Of a DNA stretch of 5,192 nt, positions 1-5,192 are shown piece after piece. The position numbers and the translations under genes were made by a program. The notes under the pieces are model-generated. The model saw only the letters and a list, made by a program, of their open reading frames with translations, was not told where the DNA came from and made no database searches. The stretch comes from Nocardioides sp. (GTDB taxonomy: Bacteria > Actinomycetota > Actinomycetes > Propionibacteriales > Nocardioidaceae), in assembly GCA_023252065.1 (NCBI GenBank), contig JAHEXO010000207.1, positions 1 through 5,192 of the forward strand. Direction: 5' to 3'. How positions within the stretch are numbered: position 1 is the stretch's first letter; the number at the start of each line of letters is the position of its first letter.

Positions 1-41
1 AGGCGGGCGTCGTCGTCGAAGTCGAGCAGCACGGCGTACAT
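1..41 (-). CDS. 5' end of an unidentified gene leaving the window
   Basis: Only the first 13 codons are visible, reading MYAVLLDFDDDAR and then running off the left edge, so no family can be assigned. Nearly every codon ends in C or G, as expected for a real gene in this genome. I chose the ATG at 39-41 because a TACCAT box lies seven bases before it, which would fit leaderless translation; no Shine-Dalgarno sequence is present. The same frame stays open upstream and holds in-frame GTG codons inside the inverted repeat at 69-104, so a longer N-terminus is possible. The gene follows the DUF1992 gene in the same direction. Confidence 0.45.
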   Translation of the reverse strand, partial: MYAVLLDFDDDAR

Positions 42-48
42 GGGGGAG

Positions 49-54
49 ATGGTA
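49..54 (-). promoter_or_regulatory. Possible -10 box of a leaderless promoter
   Basis: On the minus strand the hexamer TACCAT fits the actinobacterial TANNNT -10 pattern. Seven bases separate it from the ATG at 39-41, which would place the transcription start on the A of the start codon. No convincing -35 hexamer is seen; the -35 zone falls in the arm of the inverted repeat at 69-104. The call rests on spacing and a short motif, so it is tentative. Confidence 0.35.
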
Positions 55-68
55 GGGGCCCAGGACCA

Positions 69-104
69 CTGCACAGTGGGGACCACCTGGTCCCCACTGT
101 GCAG
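69..104 (-). terminator. Perfect 17-bp inverted repeat, probable terminator hairpin
   Basis: The arms CTGCACAGTGGGGACCA (69-85) and TGGTCCCCACTGTGCAG (88-104) are exact reverse complements with only two bases between them. The structure begins 14 bases past the stop codon of the DUF1992 gene, where a transcription terminator would sit. No T-tract follows on the minus strand, but U-poor hairpin terminators are common in high-GC actinobacteria. Alternatively, because it also lies just upstream of the next gene's putative -10 box, it could be an operator. The symmetry is certain; the role is inferred. Confidence 0.55.
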
Positions 105-118
105 CGCTGACGGGATGG

Positions 119-697
119 TCAGTCGCCGCGGCGACGGAACCACCGGCGGCGCGGACGCGTCGGTGTGGTCGTGCGGGCGGCGGCCTGCTCGGCGCGGCGG
201 GCCTCCGCGGTACGGCGGCGGGCGAGGAGGCGGTCGCGCCACGCGTCCACCTCGGCCTCGACGTCGCGGGGCATGGTGATGAGGGGCGGCCCGTCGACCG
301 GGGTGTAGCGCGCCGTCATCACCCGCGCGTTGAACTCCTCGAGGATCCGGCGTACCTCGGACTCGGCCGTGTGCGAGTCGAGACGGTCGTCGAGCTCGGC
401 GTCGTCCTTGCGCAGCTGGAGGGCCGCTGGCAGGACGCCAGTGATCTTCTCCCGCTCGATGAGCTGCTTGATCCACCAGTCGGGGTCGTGCTGGGCGCCG
501 AGGTTCTTGATCGGCTTGCCCGCGCCGGGGAGGTTGTCGAACTCGCCACGCTCCATGGCCTGCTTGATCTGCAGGTCGACCCACTCGTGCTGGCGCTGGA
601 TCCGCTGCGCCGCCGCGGCCCGGCCGGTGCGGTCGTCCTGCTCCGGCGCGCGGTCAGGGGTGCCCGGTGCTCTGCCAGGCGTCTCCGAGGTGCCCAT
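119..697 (-). CDS. DUF1992 / DnaJC28-like conserved domain protein
   Basis: This 192-residue soluble protein belongs to the DUF1992 family, often annotated as 'DnaJ family domain-containing protein' because the domain also occurs in eukaryotic DNAJC28. It has no J domain itself, and the bacterial function is unknown. Family hallmarks are the Q-x-A-x-x-x-G-E-F-D-N-L-P-G-A-G-K-P pattern (residues 46-62), then DPDWWIKQLIERE (71-83) and a conserved LPAALQLRKD block (about 89-98). The N-terminal 30 residues are low-complexity and charged. The C-terminal 35 are strongly basic (RPRRRWFRRRGD), suggesting an unstructured nucleic-acid- or membrane-surface-binding tail. I chose the ATG at 695-697 because GAGAGA lies seven bases upstream (705-710). 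An in-frame ATG at 710-712 would add five residues but has a poorly spaced ribosome site. The start region abuts the M20 remnant, and a strong inverted repeat follows the stop. Confidence 0.85.
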   Translation of the reverse strand: MGTSETPGRAPGTPDRAPEQDDRTGRAAAAQRIQRQHEWVDLQIKQAMERGEFDNLPGAGKPIKNLGAQHDPDWWIKQLIEREKITGVLPAALQLRKDDAELDDRLDSHTAESEVRRILEEFNARVMTARYTPVDGPPLITMPRDVEAEVDAWRDRLLARRRTAEARRAEQAAARTTTPTRPRRRWFRRRGD

Positions 698-959
698 GCG
701 ACATTCTCTCATCCGCCTGGACGGCGCTCATCCGAGCCATCAGCACCACGGGCTCGGTCGAGGCGACGCCGGGCCAGAGGAACAGCAGCCTGTGGCTGCC
801 GATGCGGGTGAGGTCGAGCCGCTCGTGGAGGAGCGGGAACTGCGTCCTCAGCTCGGCGAGGAGCGCGCCGCAGGCAGTGCTGTCGACCCACTCCGGGTCG
901 CGGTCGGAGACCGTGGGGATGCGGACCAGGGCCTGGGGCTTCGCCACCGCCGGGTCGGT
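654..959 (-). pseudogene. Remnant of an M20 family peptidase (N-terminal piece)
   Basis: A minus-strand open frame of about 100 codons ending at a TGA (654-656) reads like the beginning of an M20 carboxypeptidase of the PM20D1 type: 'ALVRIPTVSDRDPEWV', then 'FPLLHERLDL', 'HRLLFLWPG' and 'EPVVLMARMSAVQADE'. In intact enzymes the last block is LLMAHxDVVP, in which the His binds zinc and the Asp assists catalysis. Here they are Arg and Ser. Similarity stops at about position 707, where the DUF1992 gene begins, so roughly three quarters of a normal ~440-residue enzyme is missing. No convincing start codon or ribosome site is seen; GTG at 945-947 is the nearest candidate. I read this as a decayed fragment, not a functional gene. 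Homology is judged from remembered family motifs. Confidence 0.65.
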
Positions 960-982
960 CCTGGCTGCACGTTGGTGGGGAC

Positions 983-1432
983 TCAGGCGGGCTCGCTGAC
1001 CGCGGCGTTGAGGGCGGTGGCGAACCCGGTCCAGGCCAGGTAGGGCGTGAGCAGGGCAGCCGAGGTCGGGTCCTCGCCGCGGGCGGCGGCGAACTCGGCA
1101 GCGACCAGCGCGTCGAGCGCGAGGATCACCGCCAGGCTGATCTTCTTCTCGCGGGCGCCGAAGAAGGCGGCCGGCCACGCGGCGTTGAGAGCGAGCTGGG
1201 TGAGGTGGAGCCGTTTCGTGCGCGCTGACCCCGCGTCGTACAGCCGCCAGCCGGCGACGCCGATGCCGGTGTAGAGCAGACTCCAGACGGGCCCGAACAC
1301 GGCGGCGGGTGGCGCCCAGGCCGGTTTGCGCAGACGGCCGTAGGTCTGGGGCGCGTCCCGGGAGGCGAGTCCGCCGAGCCCGGCGGCGGCGACGACGGGG
1401 AGGACGGCGAAGGCGAGGCGGCGCAGCTGCAT
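983..1432 (-). CDS. tspO: TspO/MBR family tryptophan-rich sensory protein
   Basis: A 149-residue integral membrane protein of the TspO / peripheral benzodiazepine receptor family, with the usual length and five predicted membrane segments (about residues 4-23, 44-64, 75-92, 98-116 and 124-143). Family motifs are intact: KPAWAPP (36-42), VFGPVWSLLYTGIGVAGW (45-62), LALNAAWPAAFF (80-91) and the C-terminal PYLAWTGFATALNAAV (130-145). Bacterial members bind porphyrins and related ligands and are linked to stress or oxygen-related signalling; the ligand here is unknown. The ATG at 1430-1432 is the only reasonable start. AAGGAG precedes it by just one base, an unusually tight spacing. A 14-bp palindrome lies about 45 bases upstream. 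The gene follows a nitroreductase gene in the same direction after a 130-base gap, so it probably has its own promoter. Confidence 0.9.
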   Translation of the reverse strand: MQLRRLAFAVLPVVAAAGLGGLASRDAPQTYGRLRKPAWAPPAAVFGPVWSLLYTGIGVAGWRLYDAGSARTKRLHLTQLALNAAWPAAFFGAREKKISLAVILALDALVAAEFAAARGEDPTSAALLTPYLAWTGFATALNAAVSEPA

Positions 1433-1476
1433 GCTCCTTGCATACCCGATGCTGCCACATCTCTCGACCCACAGGC

Positions 1477-1490
1477 TCTCGGATCCGAGA
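1477..1490. promoter_or_regulatory. 14-bp perfect palindrome upstream of tspO, possible operator
   Basis: TCTCGGATCCGAGA is its own reverse complement and lies in the 130-base gap between the nitroreductase stop and the tspO start, 45 bases before the tspO ATG. It has no loop and no T-run, so it is a poor terminator, while the position suits a dimeric repressor or activator site. No regulator gene is visible beside it. The rest of the gap (1433-1562) shows no RNA gene or clear promoter; a GGGTAT hexamer on the minus strand lies too near the ATG to judge. Confidence 0.35.
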
Positions 1491-1562
1491 CGGGCGCGCC
1501 GGGCGGGCTCGTTGACCGCGCGGGGTCGGACCGGTGGACTGGTGGGCGTGACCGGCCGCGCG

Positions 1563-2171
1563 TCAGGACGTCCAGCGGCCCCGGTGGACCAGCTCGGCGA
1601 GGGGCTTGCGCTTCTTGCTCGTGGGCGAACCCGTGGGCTGCTCGTCGTCGCGCCGGTGGCCGAGGGTGATCGCGCCGACCGGGTCGAAGTCGGCCGGGAT
1701 GTCGAACGCCTCGCGGGTCGCGGCCTCGTGGTGCGGCGGGATGCCGAAGAAGCACGAGCCGAGGCCCTCGTCGACGGCCGTCAGCAGGATCAGCAGGCTC
1801 GCCATCGCGGCGTCCATGTGCCAGAACGGCACCGGCCAGCGGGCCTCGTCCTCGTCGGTCCAGCCCTTGTCCGCCTCGGCGTACCGGTGGAGGTACGCCG
1901 CCTTGCTCGAGCAGGGGATGACCACCACCGGCGCCGTCTGCATGCCGCGCAGCCAGCTGTCGGGCAGCTCACCGGGCGTCGTGGTGACCTCCCAGAAGCG
2001 GGCGACGTCGTCCGGCTCGTCCAGCACCAGGAACGCCCAGCCCTGGCTGAAGCCGGCACTGGGCGCGCGCACCGCGTTGGCGAGGGCGCGGTCGATGAAG
2101 GCTCGGTCAACCGGGGTGTCGGCGTAGTCACGGATCATGCGTCGGCGGCGGACGACGTCCTGGAACTCCAT
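1563..2171 (-). CDS. Nitroreductase family protein (FMN-dependent)
   Basis: A 202-residue cytoplasmic protein with the nitroreductase fold, expected to bind FMN and act as an NAD(P)H-dependent oxidoreductase, usually as a dimer. The N-terminal R-R-R-R-x-I-R-D-Y block (8-16) matches the phosphate-binding RRSxRxF motif. APSAGFSQGWAF (36-47) corresponds to the APSgxNxQPWxF loop, with the usual Asn and Pro replaced by Ser and Gly. The helix DAAMASLLILLTAVDEGLGSCFFG (120-143) and the C-terminal KKRKPLAELVHRGRW are also family-typical. The substrate cannot be predicted. The ATG at 2169-2171 is required to keep the arginine block; it has no Shine-Dalgarno sequence, only a weak CACACT box seven bases upstream. 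The gene is divergent from the histidine operon and its start codon overlaps an ATG on the opposite strand. Confidence 0.88.
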   Translation of the reverse strand: MEFQDVVRRRRMIRDYADTPVDRAFIDRALANAVRAPSAGFSQGWAFLVLDEPDDVARFWEVTTTPGELPDSWLRGMQTAPVVVIPCSSKAAYLHRYAEADKGWTDEDEARWPVPFWHMDAAMASLLILLTAVDEGLGSCFFGIPPHHEAATREAFDIPADFDPVGAITLGHRRDDEQPTGSPTSKKRKPLAELVHRGRWTS

Positions 2172-2175
2172 GGAG
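2172..2175 (+). promoter_or_regulatory. Ribosome binding site that fixes the amidohydrolase start
   Basis: GGAG lies six bases before the GTG at 2182-2184, ideal spacing. In-frame ATGs further upstream (2137 and 2170) lack a comparable site, and the first would put much of the leader inside the nitroreductase gene, so GTG is the preferred start. Confidence 0.6.
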
Positions 2176-2181
2176 CGCAGT

Positions 2182-3390
2182 GTGCCTGAAGACTTCGAGC
2201 AGATGTGGTCCGACCTGGCGCCGGTCGGGCGGTCGGCTGCGTCGGGCGGCTACTTCCGGCAGCCCTTCGGCGGCGCCGAGCGCGAGCTGGCCGCCTGGTT
2301 CGAGGAGCAGGCAGCGGCGCGCGGGCTGCGTCTCGACCGCGACCCGTTCGGCAACGTCGTGGCGTGGTGGGACGCCGGCTCGGGCCCGGGGGTCATGACC
2401 GGGTCACACCTCGACTCGGTGCTCGAGGGCGGGGCGTACGACGGGCCGCTCGGGGTGGTCTCGGCCCTCGAGGCTGTGGACCGGCTGCGGTCACGGGGGT
2501 TCCTCCCTTCGCGGCCGATCGGGGTCTCGGTGTTCGTGGAGGAGGAGGGGTCGCGCTTCGGGCTCGCCTGCCTCGGCTCGCGACTGGCGACGGGTGCTCT
2601 GCCGTGGTCGCGGGCCCGCGAGCTGCGCGACCGGGACGGCGTACGGCTCGACGAAGCGATGGCTTCTGCCGGCCTCGATGTCGAGAATCCTCAGCCCTGG
2701 TTGGGTCCTGAGGCGATCGCCTGTTTCGTCGAGCTGCACGTCGAGCAGGGGCGCGACCTCGTCGACCGCGGCGAGGCGGTGGGCGTGGCGAGCCGCATCT
2801 GGCCGCACGGGCGCTACCGCTTCGACATCTCCGGGGAGCCCAACCATGCCGGCACGACGCGGATGGAGGACCGCCGCGACCCGATGCTGACCTATGCGAT
2901 GACCGCCCTGGCAGCCAACAAGCAGGCCCGTCTCGCCGGTCAGCGAGCGACCTTCGGCAGGGTCGAGACCACGCCGAACTCCACCAACTCCGTGCCCTCG
3001 GGGGTGACCGCGTGGCTCGACGCGCGGTGCGAGTCGCCCGAGGCGCTGGACGCGTTGGTCGCGACCGTCGAGCGGCAGGCACTCGAGCGGGCCGAGCGCG
3101 ACGGCACGACGCTGACGATGACCGCCGAGTCGGTCTCGGGGCCGGTGGAGTTCGACGCCTCGCTGGCCGCGCGGGTCGCCGGCGACCACCAGGCCGGCGA
3201 CTGGCCGATGCTGCCGACCCAGGCCGGCCACGACGCGGGGATCCTGGCGATGCAGGGCATCGCCGCCGCGATGCTCTTCGTCCGCAACCCGACCGGCATC
3301 TCGCACTCGCCCGCGGAGCATGCCTCGATGCCGGACTGCCTGGCCGGGGTCGACGCGCTGGCGCTCACGCTCGAGCGGCTGTGCTCGTGA
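2182..3390 (+). CDS. AllC-like M20 amidohydrolase of the histidine operon
   Basis: A 402-residue cytoplasmic metallohydrolase of the M20 amidase / hydantoinase / carbamoylase family (allantoate amidohydrolase, N-carbamoyl-amino-acid hydrolase). The binuclear metal site is complete: GSHLDS (His76), AYDGPLG (Asp87), EEEGSRFG (Glu121/Glu122), ELHVEQG (His186) and the C-terminal SHSPAE histidine. The dimerisation-domain motif EPNHAGTTRMEDRRDP and PTQAGHDAG are also present. Automated annotation would call it allantoate amidohydrolase, but no purine-degradation genes are nearby. It overlaps hutF by the four bases GTGA and starts an operon with hutF and hutI. Since HutF makes N-formyl-L-glutamate and no HutG is seen, I infer that it hydrolyses the formamide to glutamate and formate. 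The fold and metal site are clear; the substrate is inferred from context. The start is GTG, with a well-placed GGAG. Confidence 0.88.
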   Translation: MPEDFEQMWSDLAPVGRSAASGGYFRQPFGGAERELAAWFEEQAAARGLRLDRDPFGNVVAWWDAGSGPGVMTGSHLDSVLEGGAYDGPLGVVSALEAVDRLRSRGFLPSRPIGVSVFVEEEGSRFGLACLGSRLATGALPWSRARELRDRDGVRLDEAMASAGLDVENPQPWLGPEAIACFVELHVEQGRDLVDRGEAVGVASRIWPHGRYRFDISGEPNHAGTTRMEDRRDPMLTYAMTALAANKQARLAGQRATFGRVETTPNSTNSVPSGVTAWLDARCESPEALDALVATVERQALERAERDGTTLTMTAESVSGPVEFDASLAARVAGDHQAGDWPMLPTQAGHDAGILAMQGIAAAMLFVRNPTGISHSPAEHASMPDCLAGVDALALTLERLCS

Positions 3391-4757
3391 GCGGCGACCA
3401 CTCGTCGTACCTCCTGGAGCGGGCGTGGGTCGACGGCCGGGTCCAGGACGACGTACGGGTGGAGATCGAGGACGGGCGGTTCACTTCTGTCACACCTGTG
3501 GGGGGACCTCGACACTTCGTGCGGGGAATTGAGGCCACTAAGAGCGCAATTCCCCGCTCGAGCGGGGAATTCGACCGGCTCCCCGGCCTCACCGTCCCGG
3601 GGCTGGCGAACTGCCACAGCCACGCCTTCCACCGCGCGCTGAGGGGGAGGACGCAGCGGGGGCGGGGGAACTTCTGGACCTGGCGCGAGCAGATGTACGA
3701 CGTCGCGGCCCGGCTCGACCCGGACACCTACCTCGACCTGGCCACCGTCACGTTCCGCGAGATGGTGGCGGCCGGGATCACGGCGGTGGGGGAGTTCCAC
3801 TACCTCCACCACCAGCCCGACGGCACGCCTTACGACGAGCCCAACGCGATGGGCCACGCGCTGGTCGAGGCGGCCGGGCGCGCCGGCCTCCGGATCACCC
3901 TGCTCGACACCTGCTACCTCAGCGCCGGGTTCAGGGCGCCGATCGAGGGCGTCCAGGTGCGCTACGACGACGGCAGCGCCGACGCCTGGGCCGACCGCGT
4001 GGCGCGGCTCCAGGACTCCGACCGCGCCCGGATCGGTGCCGCGATCCACTCGGTCCGCGCGGTCCCTCGCGACCAGCTCGAGACCGTCGTCGGTGCGGCC
4101 ACCGGGCGCCCCCTGCACGTCCACCTGTCCGAGCAGGTCGCCGAGAACGACGCCTGTCTCGCGGCCTACGGCCGGACGCCGACGCAGGTGCTGGACGAGG
4201 TCGGTGCGCTGGGCCCCATGACCAGCGCCGTCCACGCCACCCACCTCATCGACGACGACGTACGACGCCTCGGCGGCAGCGCGACGTACGCCTGCTTCTG
4301 CCCGACCACCGAGCGTGACCTCGGTGACGGCATCGGCCCGAGCGTCGCCCTGCGCGACGCCGGCAGCCCGCTCACCCTCGGCAGCGACAGCCATGCCGTG
4401 GTCGACCTGTTCGAGGAGATGCGGGCCGTGGAGCTCGATGAACGCCTGGCGACCCGGCAGCGCGGCCACTGGACCGCCGCCGAGCTGCTCGAGGCCGCCA
4501 CCGCGACGGGCCACCGGAGCCTGGGCTGGGACGACGCCGGCCGGATCGCCGGCGGCCTGCGCGCCGACCTGGTCACGATCGCGACCGACCGGATCCGCAC
4601 CGCCGGCACCGGCGCCGACGAGCACACCGCCGTGTTCGCGGCGGCGGCGGAGGACGTCACCCACGTCGTCGTCGACGGAGACGTCGTGTTCCGCGACGGC
4701 GACCGGGCCCAGCTCGGCCGCGACCTGGCCGACGTGATCGGGAGGATCTGGCGATGA
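3387..4757 (+). CDS. hutF: Formimidoylglutamate deiminase (HutF)
   Basis: A 456-residue amidohydrolase-superfamily TIM-barrel enzyme that converts N-formimidoyl-L-glutamate to N-formyl-L-glutamate and ammonia, the penultimate step of the five-step histidine pathway. Visible signatures are [25 protein letters not shown] with metal-binding His77 and His79, [11 protein letters not shown] (94-104), GEFHYLHH (135-142), HVHLSEQ with His246 and Glu249, the catalytic His283 in AVHATHL, and Asp334 in [10 protein letters not shown]. The active site therefore looks intact. The GTG start (3387-3389) overlaps the upstream stop codon as GTGA, and the gene ends in ATGA with hutI, so translational coupling is likely on both sides. 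Residues about 32-62, between the N-terminal strand domain and the HxH motif, form an odd linker some 18 residues longer than I expect and encoded by a palindromic, GC-poorer sequence with atypical codons (ACT, TCT, ACA, CCT, CGA, GGA, ATT, AAG). Confidence 0.93.
   Translation: MSGDHSSYLLERAWVDGRVQDDVRVEIEDGRFTSVTPVGGPRHFVRGIEATKSAIPRSSGEFDRLPGLTVPGLANCHSHAFHRALRGRTQRGRGNFWTWREQMYDVAARLDPDTYLDLATVTFREMVAAGITAVGEFHYLHHQPDGTPYDEPNAMGHALVEAAGRAGLRITLLDTCYLSAGFRAPIEGVQVRYDDGSADAWADRVARLQDSDRARIGAAIHSVRAVPRDQLETVVGAATGRPLHVHLSEQVAENDACLAAYGRTPTQVLDEVGALGPMTSAVHATHLIDDDVRRLGGSATYACFCPTTERDLGDGIGPSVALRDAGSPLTLGSDSHAVVDLFEEMRAVELDERLATRQRGHWTAAELLEAATATGHRSLGWDDAGRIAGGLRADLVTIATDRIRTAGTGADEHTAVFAAAAEDVTHVVVDGDVVFRDGDRAQLGRDLADVIGRIWR
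3517..3571. repeat. Palindromic repeat element embedded in frame in hutF
   Basis: Three copies of one unit occur here: GCGGGGAATTG (3521-3531), its exact inverse CAATTCCCCGC (3547-3557), and GCGGGGAATT again (3562-3571). The second and third, around a central TCGA, make a perfect 24-bp palindrome (3548-3571); the first and second make an 11-bp stem with a 15-base loop. The frame remains open and encodes about residues 44-62 of HutF. The surrounding 90 bases (3481-3570) are 60% GC by count, against 72% in the 90 bases before and 77% in the 90 after, so the foreign part may start near 3483. A related CACTTC-GT string occurs at 3482-3490 and 3513-3520. It resembles a small in-frame palindromic insertion; no other copy is in this window. 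Confidence 0.7.
4741..4746 (+). promoter_or_regulatory. Strong ribosome binding site for hutI inside hutF
   Basis: GGAGGA lies seven bases before the hutI ATG, within the last codons of hutF. It is the best Shine-Dalgarno sequence in the window. With the ATGA overlap, it shows that hutI can be translated efficiently both by reinitiation and by direct binding. Confidence 0.7.
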
Positions 4758-5192
4758 GCAGCACCCTGATCACCGGCATCGGAGAGCTGGTCACCAACGA
4801 CCCCGCCCACGGCGGGCTGCTCGGTCTGGTCCGCGCCGCGGCGGTCGTGGTCGAGGGCGAGCACGTCGCCTGGGTCGGCCCGGCCACCGAGGCGCCCGCC
4901 GCCGACGCGTCGTACGACGTCGGAGGGCGGGCCGTGATCCCAGGCTTCGTCGACTCCCACTCCCACCTGGTCTTCGCCGGCGACCGCGGTGAGGAGTTCG
5001 CAGCCCGCATGGCCGGACAGCCCTACGCCGCCGGAGGCATCCGGACCACCGTGGCGGCCACGCGCGCGGCCACCGACGAGCAGCTGACCAGCCACGTGGC
5101 GCGGCTGGTCGCGGAGATGCAGCGCCAGGGCACTACCATGGTGGTGATCAAGAGCGGCTACGGCCTCACCGTCCACGACGAGGCGCGCAGCC
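4754..5192 (+). CDS. hutI: Imidazolonepropionase (HutI), N-terminal part
   Basis: The first 146 codons of an amidohydrolase-superfamily enzyme of about 400 residues, cut by the window end. HutI hydrolyses 4-imidazolone-5-propionate to N-formimidoyl-L-glutamate, the substrate of HutF. The visible part has the N-terminal small-domain strands ([11 protein letters not shown]), then [17 protein letters not shown] with metal-binding His69 and His71 and the substrate-binding Arg78, a [10 protein letters not shown] block (91-100), and KSGYGLT (133-139) with the conserved Tyr136. The preceding block reads GTTMVVI where family members usually have GTTxxEhK (h, hydrophobic), so a normally conserved Glu appears as Val131. 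The ATG at 4754-4756 overlaps the hutF stop as ATGA and has GGAGGA seven bases upstream. Confidence 0.93.
   Translation, partial: MSSTLITGIGELVTNDPAHGGLLGLVRAAAVVVEGEHVAWVGPATEAPAADASYDVGGRAVIPGFVDSHSHLVFAGDRGEEFAARMAGQPYAAGGIRTTVAATRAATDEQLTSHVARLVAEMQRQGTTMVVIKSGYGLTVHDEARS

Noticed and set aside
961..982. CTGCAC...GTGGGGAC similarity to the inverted repeat arm at 69-85
   Set aside because: The two blocks match (6 and 8 bases), but the spacers differ (four versus one base) and there is no partner arm; in such GC-rich DNA this can be chance.
330..1043. Plus-strand open frames of up to 237 codons across the DUF1992 and tspO region
   Set aside because: They overlap well-supported minus-strand genes and have Ser/Arg-rich translations with no recognisable motifs.
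2137..2181. Longer N-terminus of the amidohydrolase starting at ATG 2137 or 2170
   Set aside because: The extra residues (RRRRTTSW...) are the reverse of nitroreductase codons and lack a ribosome site, whereas GTG 2182 has GGAG six bases upstream.
2100..2181. Search for a classical -35/-10 promoter for the hut operon
   Set aside because: No hexamer pair with proper spacing was convincing in the nitroreductase 5' coding region, so none is listed.
3521..3571. CRISPR array reading of the three GCGGGGAATT copies
   Set aside because: The copies are short, one is inverted, spacing is irregular (15 and 4 bases), and the whole lies inside an intact coding frame.
2940..4664. A 574-codon minus-strand open frame opposite the M20 gene and hutF
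   Set aside because: It is the antisense shadow of high-GC genes: its translation is low-complexity (G, A, V, R, D rich) without family motifs, while the plus-strand frames carry complete catalytic motifs.

Overview
The window is very GC-rich (roughly 70% or more by eye) with codons ending overwhelmingly in G or C. Together with the gene content, this points to an actinobacterium; Nocardioides or a relative is my best guess from the style of the proteins, not something the sequence proves. All of the window is gene-dense and no gene-free stretch exceeds 300 bases, apart from about 300 bases (654-982) holding only a broken gene remnant.

Left half, minus strand, reading right to left: a nitroreductase-family flavoprotein (1563-2171), a TspO/MBR membrane protein (983-1432), a decayed N-terminal fragment of an M20 peptidase (654-959), a DUF1992 (DnaJC28-like) protein (119-697), a perfect 17-bp inverted repeat (69-104), and the first codons of another gene that leaves the window at base 1. 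The leftmost gene has a TANNNT -10-like box exactly seven bases before its ATG, as in leaderless actinobacterial genes.

Right half, plus strand: a tightly coupled histidine-utilisation operon. An AllC-like M20 amidohydrolase (2182-3390) overlaps hutF, formimidoylglutamate deiminase (3387-4757), by GTGA. hutF overlaps hutI, imidazolonepropionase (4754 onward, cut by the window end), by ATGA. HutI makes N-formimidoyl-L-glutamate, HutF deiminates it to N-formyl-L-glutamate, and an amidohydrolase is then needed to release glutamate. No HutG-type deformylase is visible, so the M20 enzyme is the obvious candidate for that last step. The operon and the nitroreductase gene are divergent, and their start regions nearly touch at a CCATGG sequence.

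The most unusual structure is inside hutF: an in-frame, GC-poorer stretch (about 3483-3573) with three copies of a GCGGGGAATT unit, two of which form a perfect 24-bp palindrome. It adds about 18 residues to a linker just before the catalytic HxH motif. It looks like a small palindromic element that inserted into a coding sequence without breaking it, and it can also form two mutually exclusive RNA hairpins.
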